Shown in pieces: positions 1 through 11,559 of a stretch of DNA of 64,000 bases (position 1 is the stretch's first letter; every line of letters starts with the position of its first letter). The notes beneath the pieces were generated by a model. It searched no databases, was not told the origin of the DNA, and saw only the letters and a program-made list of their open reading frames with translations. A program made the translations under genes and the position numbers. Source of the stretch: Imbricaverruca yamaguchii (Eukaryota > Arthropoda > Thecostraca > Neoverrucidae); NCBI GenBank assembly GCA_034440575.1, contig JAOTOL010001149.1, forward strand, positions 62,001-126,000, given 5' to 3'.

Positions 1-540
1 TGTTTTTGTACGACACAAGAGAACACCACAGACACAGTTAAGAGAAAATATGCGATGGTAGCGTGTAAAATTGCACTTTTACTGATTGAGTTGGTATGGA
101 ATGATCCATATATGAGCAGGCGCGGTGTGGTCACCGATAGACATTGACACTCATATATTAGGTTAGTCGCTTTGAGTGGTGGCCGATATCTGACCAAATT
201 GTTGATCACTACTAGACTACACTGCATTTTTTCTCAAAGTAGCAAATGATCAGCTTAATCTCATGAAGAATTGTTTCCCAGATTTAGCTGGCATTCCATT
301 TTGTATCATGCCGAGCAGGACTTTTTCGTCATTTTCGTACGAGTTAGGCAAACATCTAACACTTCACTAATTAGTAAAGTGCTATTTGCTTTCCCTGGCA
401 CGTCTTTTAGTTTTGTATTCCTGATGCATTTGTGTTTAAGCAGCTTACGTGCTTAAGCAACTCTCGTTGAATAAGATCGTCGACGTCCTATAATTGTTCA
501 CGAGGACGGGCGTGCGGAAAGTGCTGACTCGCGTGGCGCT
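1..540. other. Unassigned AT-rich stretch
   Basis: I see no exon, RNA gene or recognisable repeat here. It lies beyond the last alpha-SNAP exon visible in the window (2314) in the transcript direction, so it may be intron of that gene. Confidence 0.4.
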
Positions 541-560
541 GTGGCGCTGACCCCATACAG

Positions 561-870
561 AGCGACTGTTGGTGCCAGTGCGCGGCGGGTCGGCCGTCCA
601 GTTCCGGCCGTGCGCGCTGGCGGTGCACTGCAGAGGCTCGCTGGACGCCGGCCACTATTACTGCGTGGTGCGGCCGTCCGAAGCCACCGGCTCGGACGCC
701 GCACCTTCGTCTGGTGTCACCTCGATGACACCTGCGTTACGCCGCTGGATGTCAGCTATCTGGACGCCTGGGTCGGCGGAAGCAGCGGCGCCGGCGCGAA
801 AACCGGCGCGGAAACGCGCCCTACATGCTCTTCTACCGGAGGTGCGACGGCGATGCGCCCGCCACCGCAG
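561..870 (+). pseudogene. Ubiquitin-specific protease (C19) C-terminal catalytic piece, frame-broken
   Basis: The translation resembles the C-terminal part of a USP catalytic domain: the His box (GSLDAGHYYCVVRP), then a W.HLDD..V.PLDV segment with the usual Asp pair, then PYMLFYRR, which matches the final beta-strand YLLFY motif. USPs cleave ubiquitin from substrates using a Cys-His-Asp/Asn triad; only the His and Asp end is present. A plausible acceptor (catacag) ends at 560. The three motifs sit in three successive frames, so at least two single-base shifts occur within about 190 bases (near 690-700 and near 815-825). Either it is a decayed copy or the consensus has indel errors. It is on the strand opposite alpha-SNAP, very GC-rich against AT-rich flanks, and runs into a 14-bp tandem repeat. 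The family call is fairly firm; the USP subtype is unknown. Confidence 0.6.
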
Positions 871-925
871 CAGCACGAGCAGCTGCCGGTGTCGCTGCGG
901 CTCGAGGTGCAGAACGACAACGGGA

Positions 926-1000
926 CGTGTCGGCTGGGCGGTGTCGGCTGGACGGTGTCGGCTGGACGGTGTCGGCTGGACGGTGTCGGCTGGACGGTCG
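926..1000. repeat. 14-bp minisatellite (GTGTCGGCTGGACG)
   Basis: About five head-to-tail copies of a 14-bp unit. Because 14 is not a multiple of 3, the repeat cycles through all frames, which keeps several overlapping reading frames open here. Confidence 0.9.
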
Positions 1001-1139
1001 GCAGGCCTCCAGACGGCGACGACCGGCCGCCTCCACCGACTGGCTGCGGATGCGGCCAGAGCGGCTCCGCGCCGGACTGTGTGTGCTGACGCGGCCGGGC
1101 CGCCGCCGGGTCCTGCCCGCTGCGCAATGTGGCTGATGC

Positions 1140-2313
1140 TGGTGTTTTTTTTTAACATGAGTTTCGTTCTCGCTATAGTTCAGGTCAATTCAAAGCAGAA
1201 TCTCGGTTGGTGTTAACAAAGGCATGTATAAGGACATCTGAGAACTAGGTTGCATTATTCAGAGATGACTTTATGGATAATTCAAGAATAGAGCTACGTT
1301 AGTGTGGATTTTAACATGCTTGCTTAGCTTTGGCTAGCTTACAATATCGAAGAATGGGTCATCGATATATGAATAGTACATGTGGGGCCTATCTGACATG
1401 CCACCGAGTGCAAGGAATTAAATGCTTGTGAAATAGCTCTCTGCAAACAGTACTTCCAATGGGGACCAATGGCCACCCCATCAACATGTCGGCACTGTTC
1501 CTCTTGGGGACAGCGGGATGCTATATCTTTTTTTTTCAAACCCGGAGGCGCACCCAAGGGAGAAGGACGTGCTCTCCCACCACACTAGGAGCCTCTATAA
1601 TGGTTTGCCCCATCGCATCTACGGTAAGAGCGCATCAAAATCACTGAAATCAACGAAAACGCATCCTTAATTGCCATATTCGCTCCAATCCCCCTCCACA
1701 GCCGCACAACAAAAATACATAGGGTCAAATCGGCTAAAATTTCAACTTTACACTAGAACAAATGAGAAATTCTTCATCGCCTCCCGCTTTAGAAAAAGAG
1801 CCTGGTGTACGATAGTCGGTAAAGGTCATTGAGAGGCCTTCGGTGGACCTTCATTTTCACATCCACGGTATCACCCGACAGTGGGCAATACCTTGTGAGC
1901 TCGGCCCTTCACCAAAGCTACCCTGAGTACACCCGTAGGTTGAGTGCTGGCTACCATTGACTTCCGTCTGTTTGGACAATTTCCGTAAGCTCTGGATTTC
2001 ACTGCCAGCTGACAACGAACCGACGCTGAGCACGCGGGGGTCGGGCGGCCGTGTCTGAGCGCCAGCACCACATCGAAATCGGAGCTGATTCACTGATCGG
2101 ACGGCGAATTCACCCCAGGTAACGAGCATTCCCATGCAGCCCATACTGCATACAATTTGGTGGCCGTGACAAAATATCATCTCGATTAAAGTTACCTTCA
2201 TTAATTAGGTATATGGATATTAATAATACCCCATACTAGTAATTGAGCACACCACCTTTTACATACCAATGGTGTCCAATGGATGCAGTCACACGAGGCA
2301 TCGCATCACTGAC
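1140..2313. other. Unassigned; probable last intron of alpha-SNAP
   Basis: No exon was recognised. I looked on the minus strand for the conserved alpha-SNAP C-terminus (the DSISRLDQW region) and did not find it, so the last exon should lie to the left of position 1. Confidence 0.4.
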
Positions 2314-2487
2314 CTTGATTAGTTTGCACTCGCGCGAGTCCTGAAACGCCGGATACATTTCCTGGTAGCGCGTCAGCGCATTGTTGGTGTTGATGACATC
2401 AATGCAGAGGTGGCAAAGAAGAGCGCGGAAGAAATAGTCCTTGGCGCTGTATTTGAGCAGCGAGCTCTCCAGAGACGTTCCCGCCAC
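2314..2487 (-). CDS. NAPA: Alpha-SNAP (soluble NSF attachment protein), fifth coding exon
   Basis: 58 codons (VAGTSLESSLLKY...SRECKLIK) in phase 0, with acceptor ATCAG before 2487 and donor GTCAGT after 2314. It carries the conserved LLKYSAKDYFF and PAFQDSREC stretches of the C-terminal helical bundle, the part that helps bind and activate NSF. The preceding exon also ends in phase 0. The remaining roughly 50 C-terminal residues expected from the family are not in the window. This exon is intact. Confidence 0.95.
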
Positions 2488-3715
2488 CTGATGGAAATGA
2501 GGGAGTCATGGTGACGGTTGGGCGCATCCCGGTCGCACATGGCGATACACATCGTCTGTACATGAGTTGTGCATTACACAAAACCAGATATTAGGCAACG
2601 CAATGGCCCAAGTCTTCATAAAGTGGCTACCGACATGAAATATTGTTCGCCTCTTACTTCTCATTTTCAGCAATAATTTTACACTCCATGTTCACCCACT
2701 ACAGCTTGTATGTCAGCTAAGCTTGAAATGTCAGTACGCCGCAACTGAATAAGCACAACACCTCCAGCAATCAATTATTGTACTAGAAATCGCCAAACAA
2801 CGCACCGAGGACAATAGAGCTCTAAAAAATGTCCAAACAACCACCACGGCAGAGCCTTCATACTCAAACGAAGTTTATATTAAGCACTGTGTAACCCCGT
2901 AAGCCAGCTGACCTACACAGCCCCGTGACTGTAACGCGCCCAGTATCTGCCCATCCGGCCGGCCGCCACCGCCGGAATCAGATCGGCGCTTTTGGGCAAT
3001 GCCGTGCCGATGACCACGCGGAGGCCGACGACAATGACGACACGCATTTCGTCAGCCACTGGCCGGACCCACGTGAACTGCCCCCGACTGGCAGTCACCG
3101 GGAGACAGTCGAGCGGCGCGGTTCTGCGGTCCTCGTGTGCGCGCTCCTGTGTGTTTTTCGAATGACAGTCGCTTTCTCGTATTTTCGGCTGGCGTCTTGC
3201 CCCTCCTAAATGTGTCTGAACGTTTGCGTGTTGAGTAACGAAACTGCTCAATATACCGTGTAGTGGACGATCTGTGTTGGACAGCCGGAGTGAAGCGAAC
3301 GCGAGGCCACTAGACTATCGTATCGCCTAACGGGCCAAATACGTTTTTTCCGATACCATGTATCACACTTGAGGATACCCGGACACGCGCAAGAAAGCTT
3401 GTCCCTGCTGGTTCCACATAAGTTACCTCCGGCTGTTGCCCTGTTACCCACCCACCCATCTCCCCGGTTCCACAATACCATGCCTCGGTGCCAAAGTCAG
3501 TGCCATACCTTTGTGCCTATTTGAGTTTAAGGGCGCTTCGTTTAATATCTCGTCAGCAAGACCCAGGCTAAAAAATAAGATGTCTGTCTGTCTGTCTGTC
3601 TGGATATTGAAAACGAGCAGCGGCGAGTCGAGGATTCCACCATCCAGCGCAGAGATACGAGTGTTATCGTTGTCTATCACACACACACACACGTACACAT
3701 GCCAGACAGCCATAC
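2488..3715. other. Alpha-SNAP intron between exons 4 and 5
   Basis: Contains a GC-rich patch at about 2920-3200 with open frames on both strands that I could not assign, a short run of TGTC repeats at about 3580-3600 and an (AC)n tract near 3677-3694. No further exon is supported. Confidence 0.6.
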
Positions 3716-3889
3716 CTGGTCGTAGATGCTGATGGCCTTCTCGTAGTCTTGCATCTGTGCCGCGTACTGAGCTACCTTCAGCTGGCACTTGTTAGCCGAT
3801 GACGTGGATTCTTCACCGCGGAAGTAGTCGGCCGCCTTTTCGTAGTGTTTGATGCACTTGTCCAGGTCGACCAGCTCCGACTCGTATAC
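3716..3889 (-). CDS. NAPA: Alpha-SNAP, fourth coding exon
   Basis: 58 codons in phase 0 ([19 protein letters not shown]...AISIYDQ), acceptor CGCAG before 3889, donor GTATGG after 3716. It encodes the TPR-like helical pairs in the middle of the protein, including the very conserved ADYFRGEES and SSANKC blocks that contact the SNARE bundle. The join to exon 3 restores the family motif [12 protein letters not shown] without gap. Confidence 0.96.
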
Positions 3890-4614
3890 CTGCGTCAGAT
3901 GGGCGCCGATGAGCAATTTCAAGTAGATAGCGCTCCAGGACAGTGCGATTTTTAGCCAAATTATCGGTTCTTACAAAGTTGGCATGTGATGCTGGTCAAT
4001 GATGGCTCCATGAGGGCTTCAGAAAGGCATACTTTCCCAGTATAGCATCACTTGGGAAGCTGTCACACACTCTAGATAACGGGCTTGTGGGTCCTTACAA
4101 CATGAGAGACAAGGATTCCAGCCCAAGCGTCCACCCTGGTACGAAGTGGGGGTATATGTTGAATGGCGCCAGAACGCTGCAGGGATCTTCAACAGCATGT
4201 CCAGATCATGACCATGGAGGGGCTATAATGCACCTCGAGGGTCAGTACCATGGCATTGAACCATGAACGCTGCGCTGCCCATACTACGCTGTATTCCCAT
4301 TTTGATGTGCCTGACTATGGCCCTGATGTGAGGATCATTGAGATTGAGTAGGGTACCGGCAAACCTTTCGGGTTGCCTGCCAACTTGGGACAAATCAGCA
4401 AGGGCTATGCGGCGCCGCACGGAAGCTGCTTGAGCTGTGGTGCTCACACTGAGCGGTGGACCAAATCACTTCAAAATCGCTCTCAGTTCATATGCAGCGG
4501 ACTTGATTTTAATCCGGTATTTACTGGCTGTTTCACCACCTTCCATACGCTGGGGCGGCAGGCAACACATAGCATCACCTACCTCGCATACATCACATAA
4601 CTCAGAACACGATC

Positions 4615-4832
4615 TGAATGAGACACCCCAAATGCGAAACCGGTGGCTTCGAATCGGACATCACAAACACCAAACCGATAGCTTCGTATGGGACACCACA
4701 AACCCCAAGCCGGTAGCCTCGAACGAGACACCTTAAATGCCCAACCGGTGGCTTTGAATGGGACACCACAAACGCCAAACCGGTGCCTTCCAATGAGACG
4801 CCACAAACGCCAAACCGGTGGCTTCGAGTCAG
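4615..4832. repeat. 35-bp minisatellite in alpha-SNAP intron
   Basis: About six imperfect copies of a 35-bp unit containing GACACCACAAACGCCAAACC and GGTGGCTTCGAATG. Overlapping ORFs on both strands here are by-products of the repeat. Confidence 0.9.
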
Positions 4833-6950
4833 GTGGCCGCTACCATGACGCAGTTTCCTTGGCGCTTAAGACTTAATACGTCATGCGACACCATCCCCAG
4901 TCTAAGACTCGGCCAATTTCGTAAGGCCATTTTTCAGAAGTGATAACAATTCTACCAAGACTACTTCACTTGGTCCTTAGTTGTTGAATTTTATCCACGC
5001 ATGTTCATCTTTTCGTTCACTGTTTCCAGAATTAATTGCTTAAGTTCGTCCATAACATCTCCAACCTACATACCATCCGAGTTTAGAGAGCTACGTCTAG
5101 TACACTAACCTGATATCTAGTCTCAAAGTGTAACCTGAGATGATATTAACCTATCAACCCATTAATCTATCATAGTGTGCAAGGGAACAAACGGAAAAAC
5201 AGCTGCCTGTGTCGGTGTGTCGATTTAGTCTTCAGATATCGGGAGTTGCCACGTCCGTCATGTCCAGCATACGGAGATGCTTTTCATGGTGTTGTCAGCT
5301 GCTCAGGAAAATGTATTGGACATCGTACGCTGTGAGAAAAAAAATAGTGCTCTTTAGCACGCGTACCGGAAGAGAAGGCGGAACCCGCCTACCACCCCTA
5401 TTAAAAGATGTATATCAACGGACATGTGTATTGCAATGAAATCTTGTGATTTTGTTGCAAACTGATACGAGTACCACACACAAAAATATATTTGAAATCT
5501 GTTGGCAAGCATAGAAACTTCGGGGATGCAAAGTCCACCGACAGACCAGTAGCCGGCCTCCACAAAAGCTTCGCAGCCGCGGCGGTGCGGCGCGCTGGCC
5601 GATCGATCGACTTCATCTGACCCAGAAGGCGCTGACCTAGAGTCGCAAAATGTGTACTGCAGAGTGCAACACAGCCGTACCCCCAATTCTGCGTTTCCTG
5701 CTTCAGTCGTTTCGAAATTAGACGGGTAGGGAATTCGCCCCATCCGGTTTCCGTTATGTGAGAGGCATTTCTGTGCGCTTGTTGAGCAAGGTTTGTTCGC
5801 AACCATCCGATCTACAATTCGAATACAACGGCATAATTTTGGCCTTATCGGATATGGTTCAAGAGTCAACCCACTCCCCTGCCTCGAATTGACTTGTCCA
5901 TGTACCAAATGTGCGTTCCACGTCAGATCGAACAAATATTTTCAAATTTTACACCCACTAAATATGTATTTGGACTAAAATTTGTGTACAAGATATTCGT
6001 ATGCTCTGAACACGCCTGAACAAGTGTTAGCCCGATCTGACTAACAGGTTCGGAGTTATAGCCTCCGGCAATACTTTAAGGCCATCCAAGGGAATCTTTG
6101 GACAAAAAAAGGATAATAACATCCGTGATAAAATAGAAATGATTCACGCAGTTGACCCCATGGCCCCATGACCTATTGACCTTCTCAGCCCTAGCGCGTT
6201 GAAATTGATAAATTTAGCGGCATAAATAGAAACGGGCGTGTTTTGGCTGCCATATAAAATAACAAGCATGCTGCTTTTAAATATCACGTCCGTTATCCAT
6301 GGCTTTCTACGATTTTGCGATTTTCGGAACGGACATATTTCGAGCAAGTTTGTTCCTAATGGGAAACTACGGGGATATAACAATGAAATAAAAATGGGTG
6401 ACACAGAAAGGTTTGCTGGAAAAATTCAAAACTTCTTGATGTAAGTCTAATAGTTTGCCTTAATACTCTTTACAAAGTTCAAGGTCACCCATTACCGATC
6501 ATGCTTACCGATACATATCGATCATGCTCAACTTTGGTGGTGATCCTTAGGCTTATCTATGTGTCAAGACGCAATTTTACTTCGGAACATCTCGTGGTCT
6601 GGTAATTGAAACATCTGATCATGTTCAACCTTGCTGGTCTCACAACAAGAAGTACAATTATGACTGCATTCTATCTGCAGGCATCACTAATATGGACTCA
6701 GTCGAATCCACATCGTAATGAAAACACGCGTTTTGTCACGGTATACATAGCGTGTCCCCGAAAGCATGACCATTTTCACAAGCTTCCTGTGGTTTTCTTG
6801 TTCCTGATTTGGGCACTTCCTGCATATTGCACATTGCTGCACTGTATTAAGCAGTGCAAGATACAATAACGATGGGATAAAACAGCAAAAACAAACGTCA
6901 GATGATGAGAACTTGTTTCTCCAACATTCAAATGTGTGACTCTACCATGG
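4833..6950. other. Alpha-SNAP intron 3-4, unassigned part
   Basis: Mostly AT-rich. A minus-strand segment at about 5400-5935 stays open in two frames and is GC-richer, but I recognise no family in it; it may be an old transposon relic. Nothing else is supported. Confidence 0.4.
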
Positions 6951-7134
6951 GGGCGGGGATGACCGAGTAGCTAAGGTGTCGAGCCATGGGTGCCAAAGGT
7001 CCCGGGTTCGACACTAGCACCGCTCAGAACATTTCCCAATCCGGCCGCCCACCGGCGAAACAGTGTGGGCGGTGCCATTAGCCGTAAATATGCATAAAGT
7101 GCGTCGTGAACCACCAATAAACAAACAAACAAGC
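6951..7134 (+). mobile_element. tRNA-derived SINE, family 2
   Basis: A tRNA-like head with an A-box-like TAGCTAAGGTG (about 6968) and a B box GGGTTCGACAC (about 7004), a GC-rich body (CGGCCGCCCACCGGCG) and a 3' tail of CAAA-type repeats (AATAAACAAACAAACAAG). It differs in body and tail from the SINEs at 7821 and 52811. It lies in an alpha-SNAP intron in antisense orientation. No clear target-site duplication was found. Confidence 0.7.
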
Positions 7135-7820
7135 TCCACCTCTTGCAGTTCCCTAAACAAGGTTTTGATATTTTATGATAACCAGTGGCGTGGCTTATCT
7201 CCGTGTAAAGGCGCAATTTTACTTCAGAACATCTGGTGTTTATTTGCAACACGCACTGAACGCCATGAAACATGACAACGATGCAGTCTGACCATATTCG
7301 ACCATGCTAACATCACAACAGAAAGTACAATGAAACATTTTCTTTAGTACATACATTATAATTTTACTTCGGGAATGCTTTAGTTGGTCCTCTTCTTTTT
7401 AGTTGTCATTTCCTAGCCTTTCAGCTTCTTATTGACGAGATATCCGTCGTCAAACCAACCCATGTTGGTTAACCTAAAAGTAATGCCGAAGGCTATAGCT
7501 CAAAAACCTCTGACCGAATTCGAGTGAAATTTGCTGAGTGAAAAACCTGCATTCAGAGCAAAATAATACCTTCTTTACAAACTTTGGTCTCAATCGAAAG
7601 GTGTATGGTGAAGTGCTGTTTATTGGGTGGTTCTCGACGCCCTTTTTGCACGATCACGGTTTATGGCGCCAAGGGTGAAGTGCATTGGTCGATCTGTTGC
7701 GGAACACACCAGCTAACCTTCTCGACCGGAAGCTTGGTGCAATTACATGTATTGACTCGAGCACTACTGTGCCCAGAACAGTCATCGTTCTACTCAAGTT
7801 ATCGTGATGAGTGACCAATG
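7135..7820. other. Alpha-SNAP intron 3-4, unassigned
   Basis: I see no supported coding or RNA feature between the two SINEs. Confidence 0.4.
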
Positions 7821-7982
7821 GGGAGAACGAGTAGTATAGGGGCATGTTACCCGTTTCACAACTAACAGATTGTGGGTTCGAGTCTCACCTGTCGCTACTC
7901 TTCACCCGCGACCAATCGGCGTGAGAGATTAGCGACGCTACATGACTCAACAGTCGACGAGTCGTAAAACCAACAACCACCA
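7821..7982 (+). mobile_element. tRNA-derived SINE, family 1
   Basis: tRNA-like head (GAGTAGTATAGGGG A-box region; B box GGGTTCGAGTCTC near 7874), a shared body (CGCGACCAATCGGCGTGAGA) and a tail of CAACAACCA type. Flanking words AGTGACCAATGG (7810-7821) and AGTGATCAATGG (7982-7993) differ by one base and look like an aged target-site duplication. Same family as 52811-52977 and the inverted copy near 52235-52440. Confidence 0.85.
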
Positions 7983-7989
7983 GTGATCA

Positions 7990-8290
7990 ATGGCAAGTGG
8001 GGAGCTTGTACTCCACAACTATGCCCTTCCCCAGTGGTGAGCATGGGGGCAAATACCCACTCTTGTGGAAAGGTGGTGCCCTCCACCCGAGAAGGCTCCC
8101 TTCAGGATGGCCGAGTGCACTCCACCCCACTCAACGGATCTTCCATCCATTTTTGGCTGAGAGATGCGTCAGCCCCATCCCCTGCTCAACAGCTTTTCTG
8201 CCGAAGGCACGTCTCCGAGCAAACCCCACTCCATGAAAATTCCTGGATCCGCCCCTGCCTTCCCCCTATGATGGCACCCAGGTAAACAAG
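7990..8290. repeat. GC-rich dispersed-repeat-like segment
   Basis: Ends in CCTGGATCCGCCCCTGCC. A related word, TGGATCCAGG, sits near 19340-19355. Probably old repeat sequence; no coding potential recognised. Confidence 0.35.
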
Positions 8291-8335
8291 CATAGTTAGG
8301 ACGGCTACAGAACGAAGGGCGGCACGTCTACGCAC

Positions 8336-8427
8336 CTCTGCGATTGTCTGGTGGTGTTTTGCCGCCACCGTGAAGCGTCCCATGTCGGTGAAGATATCGA
8401 TGGCCTTCATCAAACAGTTCACCGCCT
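8336..8427 (-). CDS. NAPA: Alpha-SNAP, third coding exon
   Basis: 92 bases: two bases complete a split codon (G|AG, Glu) and 30 codons follow ([30 protein letters not shown]). Acceptor GCCGCAG, donor GTGCGT. The motif [13 protein letters not shown] is nearly invariant in alpha/beta-SNAPs. The entry phase (2 bases) exactly complements exon 2, which ends on one base, and it leaves in phase 0 for exon 4. Confidence 0.96.
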
Positions 8428-8749
8428 CTGCGGCAGAGGTATTCGTGCGCAGATCGTGGCACCTGCGGACACTCAGAAACTGTGGCCGGGTTATCCGCGT
8501 ATGGCATCACATCAGGACATTTTGAAACAATTTCCAACGGTAAGCCAACTAAGCAGATGATCGTCACACAGGTTGCACAGGATGGCATTCCAATTGTTGC
8601 GACCTATGGCGAAAACGCCATGCTGACCACCAACACCGTCGTCTGTAGGAGCTCAGCAGAGGTGCTGTGCGACTAGTTTCTCCCACTCCGGGAACACGAA
8701 AATTTTATGGATGGTGAAGTTGCGATTATGGTGCCTTTGCTCACATTTC

Positions 8750-9640
8750 CTGACCCTCAAACTGCCCATTTTATGAAAGTCATAGGTAGTTCTCCGGCAA
8801 TGATTAGTTGTTTTTAAACTGTACATTCTGGTGTAAATATAAAGAAGTGATCAGAGAAATCAGATTTAATGAGTCTGTTCTGTTTTTGATACATCATTAC
8901 AGAAAATAATGCCGATTAATGTGCATGATGTATCACATACGCGAGTTGTCTTTGCTACGAGAGGAGGAAAACCATGAGAGCACATAGACATGAGAAATTA
9001 GCCAACAAAGTGGTCATTTGGAATTGAGAATAGGTCAGTGTTTAGATCTCCAATGATGTGTGTACTCACATTCAGTTCGTTTATTGTTGTTAGACACTCC
9101 TCAAATTCTGACAGAACTTGTGTATGATGACCAAGTGCATGACATACCTGGCATATCAACATAGTTTGTTTATTACTCAATTATATTTGGAGAAAAACAC
9201 ATTCAGCTACAGCAGAAACAAAATCAAATGGATAAAGCTGTTTCGCTTTTAGTGTCTTCAAGAAATAGATTGCAGACCCTTCCCCAATTTTGCGTTCCTG
9301 CTTTTGCAGAATAGTTCATACTCTTCATCACCTAAGTTAAATATATGTGCATTTTATTTTGCTAGCCAGGTCTCAGAAATACATATAGGACTCCATTTGT
9401 GGTTCTGCTGGTTCAGGAAGATATTGAGCTCATCAAACATATTTACTATGCACCTTGCTTTCAAGTGAAGAATATCTATGTTTCTTCCTAAATCAGGACC
9501 AATTTCAGCTTGTCTACTGATATCTTTAACATCATAGAAATCATAATTATCTTGAACGAATTCAAAATGAGAACATGTAAGAACAAGGTCATTTGAGAAT
9601 ATATTCAAGAATGGGTTAAATGTTATATTCTCCAAGGTAA
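8750..9640 (-). pseudogene. Degraded LINE endonuclease region
   Basis: Minus-strand translation gives, in order, HLKARCIVNMFDELNIFL with PICISETWLAK (start of an AP-like endonuclease; the SETW Glu is a metal ligand), then after decay VLSEFEECLTTINEL with HIIGDLNTD (the GDxN catalytic block), then traces of TRVCDTSCTLI and SDHF (the SDH box). Stops and frame changes separate the pieces, so it is dead. It is a different lineage from the CR1 copies in this window, as its endonuclease sequence is dissimilar. It sits in the intron between alpha-SNAP exons 2 and 3, in the same orientation as the gene. Confidence 0.75.
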
Positions 9641-10257
9641 GTATGTATTAGAACCTAGTTGTAGGGCCTATGTCGTCTACAACTAGGTTAAAGAGTTGGT
9701 TAAATCAATTTGGTTCAATGAATCCAAAACATCCAAGTTAATCTTTCCCTAAGCTGATTGTGTTTATAAGGCACCTTCCATACAGATTGCTAGACCAATG
9801 ATATCACATGAAAACAGACATGAATACATATGGAATAAATAGCTCAAGTCTCGAAAAAGGTTATATGCAAAATATAACAACATAAGGTGAATTTAGGACC
9901 CTCCTATCTCCAAACGTAGTTTTAACTGACCCATACATCGACGACAAAGGATGAGCTACTTCAGTCATAACTGGGACTCAACTTGTTTTTGGAATATTTG
10001 ATTTGAAGAGCAAAATATTTGGGGAATTCCATGCCATGGAGCATACTTTGCTCCCTGTTTGTGATATCAAGAGATCACCTTGGTACCCTCCTCTTCAGCT
10101 TCGAGCATGCCTATTAAACGGCAATGGGTTCGCAGTCACTTTCAAACAACTCAGTTTGTCTTCTAGTGTGAGTAGATAGTTTCTCGGACAGGACAATGTT
10201 CTGGGTGACAAACATCTAGAGGACAAAGCTGCGCTTCCAATCACAGTCTCAACTCAC

Positions 10258-10454
10258 CATTCGGATCGGACTTCTTGTAGCAATTTCCAGCATCGACAAA
10301 GTTGGTCGCGGCGTCGTGTCGGTTCTGGCTCTTGAGGCTGAGGTTGGCCACTTCGCAGAACGCGTTGCCCGCGGCGCTCCACTTCTTCGCCATCTTGAAC
10401 ATGTTGGCGGCGCGGTGGTACATTTCCGCCGCCTCCTCCACCTTGGAGCCGCCG
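10258..10454 (-). CDS. NAPA: Alpha-SNAP, second coding exon
   Basis: 197 bases; one base completes the codon split with exon 1, and the last base (G) starts the Glu codon finished by exon 3. Encodes [34 protein letters not shown] and [16 protein letters not shown], the first TPR-like helices of alpha-SNAP. Acceptor TATGCAG, donor GTGAGT. Strikingly GC-rich (third positions mostly G or C) compared with its AT-rich introns. Confidence 0.97.
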
Positions 10455-10892
10455 CTGCATAGAACACACAGTGAGACTGTGACCCAGGACGGCCGGGACT
10501 TAACAGACGCGACATCGGTGTCGAGGACAGCCGCATTCGATCCTGCATCAGATAGGAGCCATTTTATAATCTTGCAAGCATGCCAAAATATAACATACAC
10601 CATGAAGTAGTGCTGTGGCGAGTGAGGTTGAGAGTGGTGGTGGTGGATTGGAGTTTAGGGGCGCGTCGACATCAAGGGTCACTGCGCCCATGAAGTTGAT
10701 TCTGCAACCTATGCATTTCATGTGTTGCTGGTATGTCCTCCCAGCATCCGTAGGATATATGGACTGAACACTTAGGCTTTTTTTTTGGAATTTGTTAGAC
10801 ACCAGTATGCCTCTTAGTCATCGTCCCTCCACGCCCCCGCCTCCGCCCCCGCCCCCGCCCAGAAACATGGTGATCTGACCGGAAAGACCAGA

Positions 10893-11545
10893 AGGGTTAA
10901 AGTTGTGAATTTGCATTGGGACTCGCCAAGTCATTGGCCGAATACACGGACAATGGTTGAAGTCGACGGCCACGGTGTTCAGCCGTCGCGTCTGCTACAC
11001 GAACGAACGACACATCAGCCTCCTCTTTTTCGATGAGGTGATCCCTCCAGCTGATAAGAGGAAGATGGTGAAGACTGAATGAAGACGAAGGTGCAACGAC
11101 CCGCCGGGAAGGCTCAGCCTCCACCGCGCCACGATCAATACGAAGAGCATCGCCAACTTCGTCGGACATACCACCACCTCCTTCCCGCTCCTAGGTACGG
11201 ACGTCTCCTTCTTTGACGTAGACCCGAGCGAGTGGACGGAACACTCGACATTCGTCGCCGCCGCTTGCTGAGCCCGCGGGCTTCCAGTCGTCAACGACTT
11301 CGCCGAACAGTATGTTGCCCTCACACAGGACTTCAACCTGGCCCTCACCAATAACAAGTTAGTTAGCTAGTTATTTGGGATTTAGGGAGCTTCGGCCAGA
11401 ACTCACCAAGAACGAGGACCTGAGGCAATTCCTGCTACAAGTGGAGGACCACCGTCCCAGCTTCCCGATGCTCACAACTCCACGACTGCTGCACGACTGC
11501 TCCATGGACAAGTGGATGTCCATTAAATCCCTTCATTAGGAGCGG
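10893..11545 (+). pseudogene. Relic of a repeat-associated arthropod protein
   Basis: A decayed reading frame contains RHISLLFFDEVIPPADKRKM, then after a shift TKSIANFVGHTTTSFPLLG, FFDVDPSEWTEH and, past an in-frame TGA, PVVNDFAEQYVALTQDFN, then LTKNEDLRQFLLQVEDHR. The last blocks resemble an uncharacterised protein I recall as repeated many times in arthropod genomes (VVND.AE..V.L..DF...LT..E...QFLLQVVE.HR), usually treated as transposon-associated. Several stops and shifts make it a pseudogene. It lies antisense within alpha-SNAP intron 1. Family recognition is from memory, so confidence is moderate. Confidence 0.5.
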
Positions 11546-11559
11546 CTAATAGTCGAGAA

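Noticed and set aside
658..1158. Overlapping long ORFs on the minus strand opposite the USP piece
   Set aside because: Shadows of GC-rich sequence and the 14-bp repeat; Ala/Arg-rich translations without motifs.
5354..5935. 193-codon minus-strand ORF as a host gene
   Set aside because: It has a second overlapping open frame on the same strand, no recognised motif, and lies in a repeat-rich intron on the same strand as alpha-SNAP; unsupported.
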